Positions 10,618 to 21,003 of a stretch of 64,000 nucleotides of DNA are shown here, piece by piece; the first letter of the stretch is position 1; the number at the start of each line of letters is the position of its first letter. Both the position numbers and the translations under genes were made by a program. Origin of the DNA: Siderastrea radians (Eukaryota > Cnidaria > Anthozoa > Scleractinia > Rhizangiidae); assembly GCA_964017195.1 (NCBI GenBank), contig OZ024890.1:64957867-65021866 (forward strand), written 5' to 3'. The notes beneath the pieces were generated by a model. That model was given only the letters and a program-made list of their open reading frames with translations. It was not told the DNA's origin and did not search any database.

Positions 10618-13075
10618 CCTAATTTTACAAATCCTTAGTTTTTCAGAGCAATTAACAAAGAACAAAGTACAGACAGGAATAACAAAGAAAAAATGTTAAG
10701 AACTAATAACACACATAACTGAAAAATGTCGAACTCATGACGTCGTTACTGTCCATGCATTTTTTCTAAGTGAATTGAGATTATTGTTTTTGTGCAAATA
10801 AGTGTTTCTGTTCAGCATTTGAAACTTTCGAATGTTCCATCGTTCCTTCGTTCCCACAGATAATTTACAGTCAATTAACACTGAGATAGTAAAGTGGAGT
10901 ACAGATTAAAAATGTTTGGAAAATTTCCATTGTTCTTTTCTTGACCTTGGCGTCTTAACATGGAAGTAAAACCAAATCTTCTTTTCTTCTATCATTTTTC
11001 CATGTTAACATGACCTCATTTAAATGATGTATTGTTTTGTCAGTGTGCCATTTTCTATAAGTTGTAATTTACGTAAAATGATGGTAACTAGAGAGAAAAC
11101 TAACTTCCTTAAGAGGTAACCATGTTTTTTTCATTTCTTTTTTGATGTTGTGATGCATTTTCTATCTCAAACATTATCGTTACATCAATCCCCGAGAAGC
11201 AGAATTGATTGGGATTCACCATTCAATTAAGAAGATGACGGCAATTTTGCAAGCGATGATAAGGCGCGAAGAATGCGTGAAAGTCTCCAAACTGAATACT
11301 TTCCCTCATTTCGAACACCTGACCGATTGTTTATACGACATTTAGACAGAGTTTAGCTAACTTTGCTTAGAGCCATGCTTAAACTAGTCAACTTCATATT
11401 TTAAAGTCGATTACCGCAAACCTTTATAAGGCGTATACCAAAAACTGAAACAAACGATCGAAAAATTTAGCATTACTAACAATTCGTTTAAACAACCGGC
11501 CAGCGATTTTTAGCCAATAGTTATTATAAGTTATAGTTTTTATTGTTTATAAGGTCAAAGTGAACACTCGCGTGGGACACGTGAGTCTTTATTTCGCGTA
11601 GTCCCGGATGTTGTCTCTTTGGCTGGAACACTCAGTGCTCATAAACTACTCTTGTATATTCAATTTAGACACGGTTATTGTTGAAACAATAATTTCAGTG
11701 ACAGTTAAGTTTCTTTAAGTTAAATGTAATAAGTGTTCCGTGTTTTTCTTAGCGTTTAATGTGGATTATCATATTGGACTCAACATCATTCTCGTCACCT
11801 TGTCTTGTGCCATTTATTCCGTCCTCGAGAGAGTAGGGAACGTATATAAACAGCTTTGTCACTTGTTTTACTGGTTTGCATCAGGATTTAAACTTATTTC
11901 TTTGTTTGAAATTGTTTCTGTACCTTTTGATTCATCAGAATCAATTGCTCGCAATTGTTTCATTCAGAGTGTTGTCAATGGCAAGAACACAGTGAATTGA
12001 AAATTGATACAGACCTATCGAAAACATGTTTCCATTTAAAACTTTCCCCTGCACTTGCTAGAATATAAATTAAACACGTTTGCCTAAATTTTCAACTGAA
12101 AATTTTGAACAAATGATAACAGAATAACAATAAGAAAAACAGCAGCAAGAGGAAGAACGCAATTGAAAGCTTTCAATTCGTCTGAATGGTCATGCTAGAG
12201 GATTTCATCCAAATCATAAATTAGAACACTTTGCACGACTTAATATGACTCCCGTGCGAAAGGTTTACGCTCTAAAGACGCGATATTCTCTAAATGGTGT
12301 CATTTTAACACTGCTACAGAGTTTTTGACTTTTTATTAAACTTGACTGGCTAATGATTATCGACAACTCAACAAAAATTACGTTCCAGTCCTGAGCTATC
12401 TGTGTAGAAATAGTTATAAAGAGATTGACTGAGCTTATTCTATTTTCTGGTGCCCTAATGGCGCGATAAAACATGACCAAAACATGAAAGCCTACAAAAA
12501 GTACAACAGAATTGTACTTCTTAGACTTTCTTGGTAGATCACGACAGAGCCCCTTTACGTAATACTCCACATTGTTACAGGCCTTTAGTCATCTGTATGC
12601 TTTGTACTTTGATGTAGCATTTGTAGATTTGTGTACCTGCACATTAAAGAGAGTTATTACACAACACATCTTTTAAAAAATAGCTACTCAAGCAAAATTC
12701 AATAACATACAATGCAAAATGCTGTTCGACTTTGTACTAACCAATTGGTCCCTGAAGATGCCCAAAAGCACAATGAACAATTCACTTTCGTTTTGAGCTA
12801 TTTAAAGTTCAGATTTAATTTAGTCAATCGAATTTTAAAGGTACATGTACAAACGTTAAGTTGCATTTCGTGTAGTTAAAAGAACACTGTTAAGTGAAAC
12901 AATTTACTTCTTTGGAGTGTTTTCCTCTCTGCACAACCATTTCATTTATTTTGTAGACGTAACCTATTACCTCCTACTGCATTGTAAGAGTTAAAACGCA
13001 TTAAACATTTTGGTAAAATTCCCACTTGGGAAAAAAAAAAAAGATGGAACAGCGCAGGAAACTTAAAGATAAGCA
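10618..13075. repeat. Segmental duplication block, second location
   Basis: This block matches 51325-53995 over its whole length with small indels; one deletion of about 240 bp relative to that copy is seen near 12475. Its right end (12480-13070) also matches 1-670. The strand carrying 11740-12000 is open in a short frame, with a diverged counterpart at 52572, but the product is unrecognisable. The motif CCCGGATGTTGTC at about 11603 recurs at 52317 and 45157, linking this block to the diverged unit at 45.1-49.0 kb. Confidence 0.85.
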
Positions 13076-14083
13076 GCAAATTTTTAAACTCTGATTTTAT
13101 TATCGCATTTATCAATCATCTCTTCAAAAATAAATAATAAAATTACAGTGTATATTTATTTTTTGACACGTGTTTAATTATTTGTTTTGAAACAATTATT
13201 CAATAAGTCTTGAACAGAATGTAACACTAAACGTTGGCAAAACTGATTGAGCGCTTTTTGTTGAGTGTGGTAAGACAAAAATCAAAGTAAATACTCTGGC
13301 CACTCACAAAGGGCGCAAACAACATGCCAAACAGAACTAATATATAGATTTAGCCAAGCCTAAAAGCGGAGCCGCGAAGGAATAAACTGGTGTTCGTTTC
13401 TCAAAAATAGTCCTGAAACTTTTCGGTCTGAAATATATTTCGGGGCTTTTTTGGGTTCGTTCGCTTTCGAAAAGTGTTCCTCAAAAAGCCTAAAAGTGTT
13501 CCGAATTGTCCTCCAATATTTTGGGGATCTGTTCTGTAAAACCAAGCTCGAAGGTCATTCTAGATTTAGAGGCTGAGCACAGCTTGATTATTTTACTCAC
13601 GAGCCGTCCAGCTTGGTGTTTGCAATGTTTCCATATCCTGTCATTAACTGTCAAGGCTTGTCAAATCTCCTTGGATTATTGGCTGTTCGCTTGAATGCCT
13701 TGAAACGGCGCTCATTTACAAAAACAAAATAAAAATTATTCGACTGTTTAAATGGGTTATCTTCATCGCGTTTGGATGTTAACAAATAACATGAACTGCC
13801 ACTAAATAAAAATATTAGTCTGGTCAAAAATTTATACTGACATTTCACCAGCATTTTACTGGGATTACCCGAAAGAAAGGATCTGGGAGCTTCGAGGCAC
13901 TTGTAATAAACTTATCGAAGGAATGTCTTGTAGGTTTTAGCAGCCGCGAAAAATCTCAAGCACTTTGAGGAACACACTGCTTGCTTATAGTTACTTAAGT
14001 AACCATTATATTTCGTTCTCTAACTTGAGACCATCGACTTGAAAACAAACAAACAAACACCGTCCAAACATTGTTAACTCTAA
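13076..14083. other. Intergenic, no feature supported
   Basis: AT-rich sequence with only short uninformative frames. The duplication block ends at its left edge and the tRNA-like array starts at its right edge. I see no splice-bounded exon, inverted repeat or RNA gene here. Confidence 0.5.
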
Positions 14084-14157
14084 AAATAAATGTAAAGAAG
14101 ATCCTCGCAGTTATTAACGCAACTTATGCAGTTGCGAAAAGAAAGCCTGAAAAAATC

Positions 14158-14229
14158 AGGCTTGCCGGGACTCGAACCCTGACCTCTGCGATACCGGTGC
14201 AGCGCTCTAACCAATTGAGCTAACAAGCC
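14158..14229 (-). tRNA. tRNA-like gene, apparent Thr (GGU), array unit 1
   Basis: The minus strand has intact internal promoter boxes: A box TAGCTCAATTGG and B box GGTTCGAGTCC. The D arm pairs GCTC with GAGC, and the anticodon arm places GGU at 34-36, which would read Thr ACC codons. Several points argue against a working tRNA: position 33 is C rather than U, pair 31-39 is A-C, and the acceptor plus T stem is one base short. Eukaryotes normally read ACC with AGU (inosine). I read it as a tRNA-derived repeat head that may still be transcribed by Pol III. Confidence 0.55.
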
Positions 14230-14404
14230 AACTGGGAGCTGGTCATTAAATTGGTTCGTAATATACCCGGGGAAGATGAAGATGAAATTATGAATATATG
14301 ATATTCATATATTTGAACCGCGGAATGAAGAAATAAATGTAAAGAAGATCCTCGCAGTTATTAACGCAACTTATGCAGTTGCGAAAAGAAAGCCTGAAAA
14401 AATC

Positions 14405-14476
14405 AGGCTTCCCGGGACTCGAACCCTGACCTCTGCGATACCGGTGCAGCGCTCTAACCAATTGAGCTAACAAGCC
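14405..14476 (-). tRNA. tRNA-like gene, array unit 2
   Basis: Same as unit 1 except that the 3' acceptor side reads CCCGGGAAGCC instead of CCCGGCAAGCC, which breaks one more acceptor pair. Confidence 0.5.
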
Positions 14477-14651
14477 AACTGGGAGCTGGTCATTAAATTG
14501 GTTCGTAATATACCCGGGGAAGATGAAGATGAAATTATGAATATATGATATTCATATATTTGAACTGCGGAATGAAGAAATAAATGTAAAGAAGATCCTC
14601 GCAGTTATTAACGCAACTTATGCAGTTGCGAAAAGAAAGCCTGAAAAAATC

Positions 14652-14723
14652 AGGCTTGCCGGGACTCGAACCCTGACCTCTGCGATACCGGTGCAGCGCT
14701 CTAACCAATTGAGCTAACAAGCC
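14652..14723 (-). tRNA. tRNA-like gene, array unit 3
   Basis: Identical in the tRNA part to unit 1, with A and B boxes intact and the same GGU anticodon position, C33 and A31-C39 mismatch. Confidence 0.55.
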
Positions 14724-14898
14724 AACTGGGAGCTGGTCATTAAATTGGTTCGTAATATACCCGGGGAAGATGAAGATGAAATTATGAATATATGATATTC
14801 ATATATTTGAACTGCGGAATGAAGAAATAAATGTAAAGAAGATCCTCGCAGTTATTAACGCAACTTATGCAGTTGCGAAAAGAAAGCCTGAAAAAATC

Positions 14899-14970
14899 AG
14901 GCTTGCCGGGACTCGAACCCTGACCTCTGCGATACCGGTGCAGCGCTCTAACCAATTGAGCTAACAAGCC
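14899..14970 (-). tRNA. tRNA-like gene, array unit 4
   Basis: Identical in the tRNA part to unit 1. The following flank differs slightly (ACCAAGGG instead of ACCCGGGG near 15006). The next unit is truncated before its tRNA part. Confidence 0.55.
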
Positions 14971-15589
14971 AACTGGGAGCTGGTCATTAAATTGGTTCGT
15001 AATATACCAAGGGAAGATGAAGATGAAATTATGAATATATGATATTCATATATTTGAACTGCGGAATGAAGAAATAAATGTAAAGAAGATCCTCGCAGTT
15101 ATTAACGCAACTTATGCGAAAACCCGTAAGTTTATACTTAAATGCAATTCACGTTACACTTCCAAAATCGTAGGTCGGTCCACGCGAGTGAAATCGGCTG
15201 AGCATGGCAAAATATTCAAGAATCTGTCACAAATCTGAGCGCGTTTTAAATGACACATTTCTAATAGCAAAAATCAAATTTCCATTTCAAAACGTAATCG
15301 TAATACTCGAAATCATTTACCTTAGACCCTTTAAAAACTTTACTTACTCGGTTGTGTTTCAGAAGAGGGCAAATTCTCCGCTGTGAAAAAAACAAAGCGA
15401 TGAAGTCCTTTGAATGCAGCTTTCGTAACTTGAACTTTTCGCCTTCTACCAGTGTTCTTTTGAACTTTTCTTTCCATTTATGGATATTAGATGTTTTTTT
15501 TGTCAAGTATAAAAGTTCAGTACTCTCGAGTAATCGTTAAATCCTAAAGAAGCTTAAGCTTTTAAAGAAACCTCTTTTTCAAAAGCGAC

Positions 15590-15940
15590 GATGGTCATGC
15601 GATTTCCCGCCAAGAAAAGATGGCATTCTCTACCCCCGTCGGGTTGTCTTGGGACTCCCCTCCCCCTCCCACAGAGTCTGTGCGGACAGACGGACGTACG
15701 GATGTACGGACGTACGGACGGACGAGCATCACAACCAAAATTTCTCGGATTGATAGGTTACCAAAATTCCTTAGCAATGGAGCTCCGCTGGCGGGCTTTG
15801 CCCGCAGGCTTCGCAATAAGCAAACACAAGTGAATGAAGCAAAGAGCGGGAAAACACGTACGAGTTGGTCACGAATGCAGCCTGGCACCCAGGCTTTCCC
15901 TTCCTTTTTAGTCGACCTGGCGCCAAATTTCACCTAATGA
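15590..15940. repeat. GC-richer dispersed-repeat-like segment with CGGACGTA microsatellite
   Basis: This stretch is noticeably richer in G and C than its surroundings, is open in several frames on both strands, and holds a short array of CGGACGTA-like units (about 15683-15728). Frames on both strands over the same bases suggest base composition rather than coding. No protein family is recognisable. The 15119-15589 stretch before it shows nothing I can name. Confidence 0.45.
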
Positions 15941-16748
15941 CATACTGGTCGACCCGAGCTGAAGGCGAGGTCGTGTAAAATGGGGTGGGTTATCATCAAC
16001 TTGTCTCATTCCTGGCCGAAAGAGATCTTGTCGCTTTTTGAGACACCATTTTGTCAGGTAGGCAGTGTTGGTGTTGGTATAGTGTTGGTGCTGTCTCCAA
16101 AAGCGAAGTAACTATTAGCAATTATTTGCTCGACTTCATCTAGGTAAACATTAAGCAGTTATTGGACAAGGTTGAACAAAATATCGTGATTTGCCAGTGG
16201 CGAGGAGATAATTGTTCTGTGCAACACGACAAAAAGTATGTACAAAAAATACTAAATAAATAAATAAATAAAAATCTTAAAGGATGCCTTACTTGCCTTC
16301 TCTCTCAATGTTAAGAATTGATCTTCCACTTTTCCATTCCCTTTTTTTTTTATTGCCAAAATACATTAAGAGTACATGCCCTAGCTTCCTCAGTTTCTTG
16401 AGTTACCTTTTTTTGACGGTCAAGAAAATTGGCTAAGTCGGTCACCAATGACTGCGGAAGACTTGTTGAGATTGTGATTCGAAAAAGGACAAAATCTGCA
16501 CACCGGCAGACTCAGTTATTTGCAGCATTGTCTTATTCGGAGAGGTAATGGTTTCGCTACCAAACAAGCGCCAGAGTTTTCAGAAATATTTACTTCGCCT
16601 TTAACTACTAACTGACTAATTGTTAATTATTGTTTGGCAAGGCCAAATAAAATAGACCTTTAGTGCTGAAAACAGTAAATTTTGATGGACCACCGTAACA
16701 AAATAAAAGTACCGGATCCTGTGGTAAAGGATCTAACCAGCAAAAAAT
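15941..16748. other. Intergenic, no gene seen
   Basis: No coding signal. A short AAAT-type simple repeat lies at about 16254-16271. Confidence 0.5.
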
Positions 16749-16864
16749 AAAGAACCAAGTACGGTAAAAAAGCAATGCTGATTCAACGGTAGGGAAACTG
16801 TATATTTTATACAGTTTCCCTACCGTTGAATCAGCATTGCTTTTTTGTCGTACTTGGTTCTTTA
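16749..16864. repeat. 116-bp foldback hairpin
   Basis: Arms 16749-16804 and 16808-16864 are reverse complements with about two mismatches and a 3-base loop. The arms contain AGCAATGCTGATTCAACGG. The outer flanks carry a direct repeat CTTTAGTGCTGA (about 16659 and 16859). This looks like a small foldback or MITE-type element; no protein is involved. Confidence 0.9.
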
Positions 16865-17059
16865 GTGCTGAGCTTGCAAAACTCTCCTAAAAACTGAGTT
16901 GTCAACATTTTTTGCCCAAGTTTAATTTTTTACATATCCAAAATAGTTTATGGCCAAATGGTATGTGATACTTGAGTTAATGATTATAAGCTTGTAAAGG
17001 TTAGCAATGGTTGAAATGGTTTACATTTGAACCTTATTTAAAAGCCATTCAATGCAAAG

Positions 17060-17410
17060 TTCTCAACGCCATAGTTCTATTTACCAACACCAAACTACAC
17101 AAGATAGGTTTTATTGAAGATGAAAAATGTTCTTTCTGCAGACATGAACCAGAAACTCTACACCACCCTATATAATAGCTCATTGTCCTTATTCGGAACG
17201 AGTTCGGACCGAATTTAAATTTATTTCTTTTCCCTAACAGGACAACGTGTTCAGCTAAGCATGCGAGACGTTTTGTTTGGTATAACAACCTCGAGCTCAA
17301 AATGCACCCTACTGAATTATCTGTTACTTGTTGGTAAACTATATTTATGGGAATGCAGGAGAAACAAAGTTCTTTCAGGGCCACAAATTAAGGCCTTTGC
17401 ACCTGCCCGT
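17060..17410 (+). pseudogene. LINE (non-LTR retrotransposon) C-terminal fragment
   Basis: Translation gives KIGFIEDEKCSFCRHEPETL followed by HH, the Cys-Cys-His-type zinc-binding tail (CSFC...LHH) that follows the reverse transcriptase in CR1/L2-like LINEs. After a frame break comes GQRVQLSMRDVLFGI, then LLLVGKLYLWECRRN, which is the usual C-terminal helix pattern. Stops after HHP and a frameshift show it is a relic. Its upstream RT is missing. Confidence 0.75.
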
Positions 17411-17563
17411 CAGTACCTGAGTTCCCCCCCCCCCCCCCCTTGGAACAGAGGCGAGTTTACAAAATTGCCAAAAATGGTCAGAGTTGTCGTTTTTGACAGG
17501 TTATCAACAATAATATTTTGTAAGACTATGTAAAATAATTGAAGTCGATCTTACCTAATGGGC

Positions 17564-18045
17564 AATAGACCGGTTCACGCTCTTAGTTGCATCATGGGTA
17601 ATCAGGGCAAGATGGCGAAAATTTCAAATGTTTGTATGGGATTTCAAAGTCTTCCTGGATTAATATATTTGACACTTTCTCTTTGAAAAGTGTAACTTGT
17701 GAATTCAAAGAAACAATACACTAAATCTGGAGTGCATAGAAGTCCCTGTTCAGTTTTTCGAAAACTTGATTTCTCCCATACATTTTCTGTAATTTATGCA
17801 CTGTCGAATTACAAAAAATGTATGGGAGAAATAAGTTTTCGAAAAACTGATCATGGACTTCTATGCACTCCAGATTTAGTGTATTGTTCCTTTGAATTCA
17901 TAAGTTACACTTTTCAAAGAGAAAGTGTCAAATATATCAATTCAAGAAGAATTAGTTGGCTTTGAAATACTATACAAACCTTTGAATTTCCCGCCATCTT
18001 GCCCTGATTACCCGTGATGCAGCTAAGAGCGTGAACCGGTCTATT
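17564..18045. mobile_element. Near-complete foldback element (about 480 bp)
   Basis: The ends are AATAGACCGGTTCACGCTC and its inverse (GAGCGTGAACCGGTCTATT). The arms, about 17564-17790 and 17815-18045, are reverse complements over almost their full length with a small central spacer, so a transcript through here would form a hairpin of over 200 bp. I see no clear target duplication. No ORF makes sense as a transposase, so this is a non-autonomous foldback or MITE. Confidence 0.9.
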
Positions 18046-18300
18046 TCCAAAACCTTTGGTCTGGTATGCAACGGTAAATGTTATTGTTGTATTGACTTCA
18101 CATTCTTTTAAAAGCTCGATAGCATCTCCCAAGCTCATTACTTATCCCGAATACTCTGAAAAGCTTACGGAGAAGAGTGAACTCTGAGTAAACGCGTGTT
18201 TACTACCATTTTCTTCGAATTTGGCATGAATATTTGTTTGTAGCGTCCGCAGACAACAAAAATCGCTATACATGTCTATCCCTCCCCTCTCCAATCATGG

Positions 18301-18675
18301 AGACATGACCTGGTCCAGGTCCTTGTTATTTAAGAAATGATCAAGGATCACTTAAATAACAATGACTGTAGCCGAAGCAGGAGACGAGACGAGTATTCCC
18401 ACAATAAAAGCTAGAGATTTTATTACAAAAATAGTCTTCTTGCTGACTTACCCTGTTAATGTTCTTGAAAACGTTCTTCAGAACATTTTCCAGACTAAGT
18501 ACACTGTCTATCGTGGATAAAAACAAATCGTAGCACCCGAAACTGAAGTCGCCATTTTGATGTCATTCAAGGGCATTTTTGTGGGAAAGTCCGCGTGACA
18601 CTGCGCGAACCGCGGACTCAACCTGGTTCAGGTTATTGTTATCTAGATCTAAGGTCTTCCTTTTGAGGCGCCTTA
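18301..18675. repeat. Dispersed repeat, copy 1
   Basis: Matches 29521-29868 in the same orientation with substitutions and indels. Both copies start near ACCTGGT and end with a similar CAGGTTATTGTTAT-type stretch, giving short direct terminal repeats, and both have an inner hairpin TTGTTATTTAAG/CTTAAATAACAA near the left end. In both places a tRNA-like sequence follows within a few hundred bases. Family unknown. Confidence 0.8.
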
Positions 18676-18878
18676 AACGGAGTCTTATAAGGGGCAATTT
18701 TTAACAGATCTATTTTTATGACTTTGAGTTACTTGCGGCAGTTTTAAGAAATTATATAGATTTAGCTATTTTTATATTTTAAAAAAATGAACAACTACTT
18801 TCATAAAATAAATGAAAGAAGATCTTCGCAGTTATTAACGCAACTTATGCAGTTGCGAAAAGAAAGCCTGAAAAAATC

Positions 18879-18950
18879 AGGCTTGCCGGGATTCGAACCC
18901 TGACCTCTGCGATACCGGTGCAGCGCTCTAACCAACTGAGCTAACAAGCC
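18879..18950 (-). tRNA. tRNA-like gene in the SINE-like insert, minus copy
   Basis: Same GGU-type tRNA-like sequence as the array, with B box GGTTCGAATCC and A box TAGCTCAGTTGG. Shares the C33 and the short acceptor/T-stem defect. Confidence 0.5.
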
Positions 18951-19121
18951 AACTGGAAGCTGGTCATTAAGTTGGTTCGTAATATACCCGGGAAAGATGA
19001 AGATGAAATTTTGAATATACGAAATTCATATATCTGAACTGCGGAATGAAGAAATAAATGAAAGACGATCCTCGCAGTTATTAACGCAACTTATGCAGTT
19101 GACTATGACCAGCTCCCAGTT

Positions 19122-19193
19122 GGCTTGTTAGCTCAATTGGTTAGAGCGCTGCACCGGTATCGCAGAGGTCAGGGTTCGAATCCCGGGAAGCCT
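19122..19193 (+). tRNA. tRNA-like gene in the SINE-like insert, plus copy
   Basis: Opposite-strand copy of the same unit, ending CCCGGGAAGCC like array unit 2. It is followed by the GCCTGA/TCAGGC hairpin with a T run. Confidence 0.5.
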
Positions 19194-19324
19194 GATTTTT
19201 TCAGGCTTTCTTTTCACAACTGCACAAGTTGCGTTAATAACTGCGAGGATCTTCTTTCATTTATTTCTTCATTCCGCAGTTCCAATATATGAATTTCATA
19301 TATTCAAAATTTCAACTACTTTCA

Positions 19325-19380
19325 GTTTGACACAAGACATGTTTCGCTCGTTCAACGATCATCATCGCTTGTGAGTTCGT
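19325..19380 (-). ncRNA. Decayed hammerhead-like motif, left inverted arm
   Basis: On the minus strand the order GATGA, stem II (ATCGT...), GAAA, ACATGT, C is kept, but the CTGATGA box has changed to GCGATGA, so the catalytic core is broken. It is the inverted partner of the motif at 20950-21000. Confidence 0.5.
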
Positions 19381-19670
19381 TTACAATTGCGGTTTGAATT
19401 TGTACAATCAATGGCGTAACATTTCAAACGTGATACATTTCAAAGTTAACGTACAACATCTAAATGCGCAAGACATTGAACAACTGCTGTGCGCGAGCTC
19501 ACTCTTTATTTCTTCATTATTTCTTCATTCCGCAGTTCAAATGTATGAATTTCATATATTCATAATTTCAGTAAAACATATGTTAGGGTGTTGAGAATTT
19601 ATGTGGTTGTAAAATGAAACAGCGTCTTGCTCTGTCTCAAATACACAAAAAGGTTAGCAAAAGGATATTT

Positions 19671-20355
19671 TTATGACCAGGTAGATGGGGTATCTATGGG
19701 ATCGCCCCTTGCCCCTGTTTTGGCTAACCTTTTCATGGGGCATAATGAGAATGCATGGTTGGAGAACTATAAGGATTCAAGGATTTTGTTCTAACGACGA
19801 TATGTCGATGACACTTTTTGTGTATTTGAAACAGAGCAAGACGCTGTTTCATTTTACAACTACATAAATTCTCAACACCCTAACATATGTTTTAATATGG
19901 AGAAAGAGGTAGATCATAAATTATCATTCTTAGATGTCTTAGTTCATAACAATCCTCTTGATCTCCAGACTTCAGTTTTCCGTAAGAAAACGTTCACAGA
20001 GCTCCTTACGAACTATTTTAGCTTTACCGCATTCTCTTACAAAATTGGTCTTGTAAGAACACTGGTTGACAGGTTCTACAAAATCAACAATTCCTTGTTG
20101 GGCTTTCATGATGACATTAAGAACCTCACTCTTATCCTACGTAAAAACCTTTTCCCTGTTAACATTATAGAGAAGGTTGTCAGTCAATACGTTAGTAGAG
20201 CTCAAGTCCGCCCATCAGATAGCTCTCGGGTTCAACAACTCGTTTCATGTTATTATTTTAAGTTACCTTATGTGGATCCTTTACTGCAGAAGCACAGAAG
20301 AGATTGCGTAAACTTGTCAAACGTTACTGTACTGACATTGAAATTAAGTTTTTAG
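19671..20355 (+). pseudogene. Penelope-like reverse transcriptase, C-terminal half
   Basis: Translation shows DGVSMGSPLAPVLANLFMGH (RT motif region), then after a stop RRYVDDTFCVF with the YVDD catalytic box, then an intact stretch from 19897 with KLSFLDVLVH, VFRKKTFTELLTNY and KIGLVRTLVDRFYKI, the usual Penelope order. An in-frame stop precedes YVDD (near 19790) and the frame is lost around 20290. The N-terminal RT motifs are missing, replaced by an inverted copy of the RT region. Confidence 0.85.
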
Positions 20356-20382
20356 TTTTATCGTCTTTTAAAGTCAGTACAT

Positions 20383-20704
20383 GTTCAGTGTGAAGGATCC
20401 TGTACCTCTTGATCTCCGTTCGCGCGTTGTCTGCAAATTTTCTTGTGTAGGATATAATGCCTGTTACATCGGCTAAACTAGCCGTCAGCTTTCAACGCGC
20501 ATTCGTGAGCATCTGAGTAGGGACAGGAACTCACATATTTTCCAACATATGCAACAATCTGAGGCATGCCGTAGGCTTTGTTCTAAGAACTGCTTTTCTA
20601 TTGTAGATTCTGCACCCAATAGACTGCAGCTAATTTTAATCCGCTGGGAAAACCCCACATTAAATAAGCAGCTCAAACATGCTGACCTAACTCTTTCCTT
20701 CTAA
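20383..20704 (+). pseudogene. Penelope-like GIY-YIG domain
   Basis: In the frame after the RT end the plus strand encodes LRSRVVCKFSCVGYNACYIG, a stop where K or another residue is expected, then TSRQLSTRIREHLSRD and a C-terminus ending LKHADLTLSF. This is the GIY-YIG endonuclease module in its normal place after the RT. The stop right after YIG kills it. The 3' terminal repeat with the hammerhead-like motif follows. Confidence 0.75.
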
Positions 20705-20947
20705 TATTATGTTAATTTTCTTATACATAAGTGTCGTGTTATTCAGTTTTATTTATTTATATAATTTTGTGTAATATTGTAATTTACTTTGTAATTTATA
20801 CTGTTTTTTTTGCCATGTATTTAGACTCGCGCGCACAACAGTTGTTCTATGTCTCGCGCATTTAGATGTTGTACGTTAACTTTGAAATGTACCACGTTTG
20901 AAATGTTACGCCATTGCTTGTACAAATTCAAACCGCAATTGTAAACG

Positions 20948-21003
20948 AACTAACAACTGATGATGATCGTTGAACGATGGAAACATGTCTTGTGTCAAAC
21001 TGA
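20948..21003 (+). ncRNA. Hammerhead ribozyme-like motif in Penelope 3' repeat
   Basis: CTGATGA at 20957-20963, a 5-bp stem II hairpin ATCGT-TGA-ACGAT, GAAA at 20980-20983, then the palindromic stem III ACATGT and cleavage base C20989. Stem I starts ACAA (20953-20956) against TTGT (20990-20993). A G instead of C before GAAA weakens the base of stem II; the other copy has C there. Position in a Penelope terminal repeat matches the published association of this ribozyme with the family. Confidence 0.7.

Larger units (their letters stand above)
14084..15118 (-). repeat. Tandem array of 247-bp tRNA-containing units
   Basis: Four complete units and a partial fifth repeat with an exact 247-bp period (the marker ATCCTCGCAG starts at 14101, 14348, 14595, 14842 and 15089). 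Units are nearly identical, so the array is recent or homogenised. Each unit has, on the minus strand, a tRNA-like gene, a short hairpin with a T run just downstream (GCCTGA...TCAGGC, a plausible Pol III stop), and a segment ending in an AT-rich ATATATGATATTCATATAT stretch. Single units or fragments occur at 18804-19312 and about 19500-19570. Confidence 0.95.
18804..19312. mobile_element. tRNA-unit insertion with 12-bp target duplication
   Basis: The insert is flanked by CAACTACTTTCA at 18792-18803 and 19313-19324, and the same sequence occurs uninterrupted, inverted, in the right arm of the Penelope element (near 21000). It contains two head-to-head copies of the 247-bp tRNA unit seen at 14.1-15.1 kb, one on each strand. 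The target duplication shows that the unit is mobile, as expected for a tRNA-derived SINE, although the head-to-head arrangement is unusual. Confidence 0.8.

Noticed and set aside
11740..12000. 86-codon ORF in the duplication block
   Set aside because: Its paralog at 52572 has a frame-disrupting change near the start, and no family is recognisable; conservation follows the duplication, not coding.
14084..15118. CRISPR-like array
   Set aside because: The units are 247 bp and nearly identical throughout, with no variable spacers, and the genome is eukaryotic.
15595..15937. Overlapping ORFs of 105-112 codons on both strands
   Set aside because: Open on both strands over the same GC-richer repeat, with no recognisable domain; base composition explains it.
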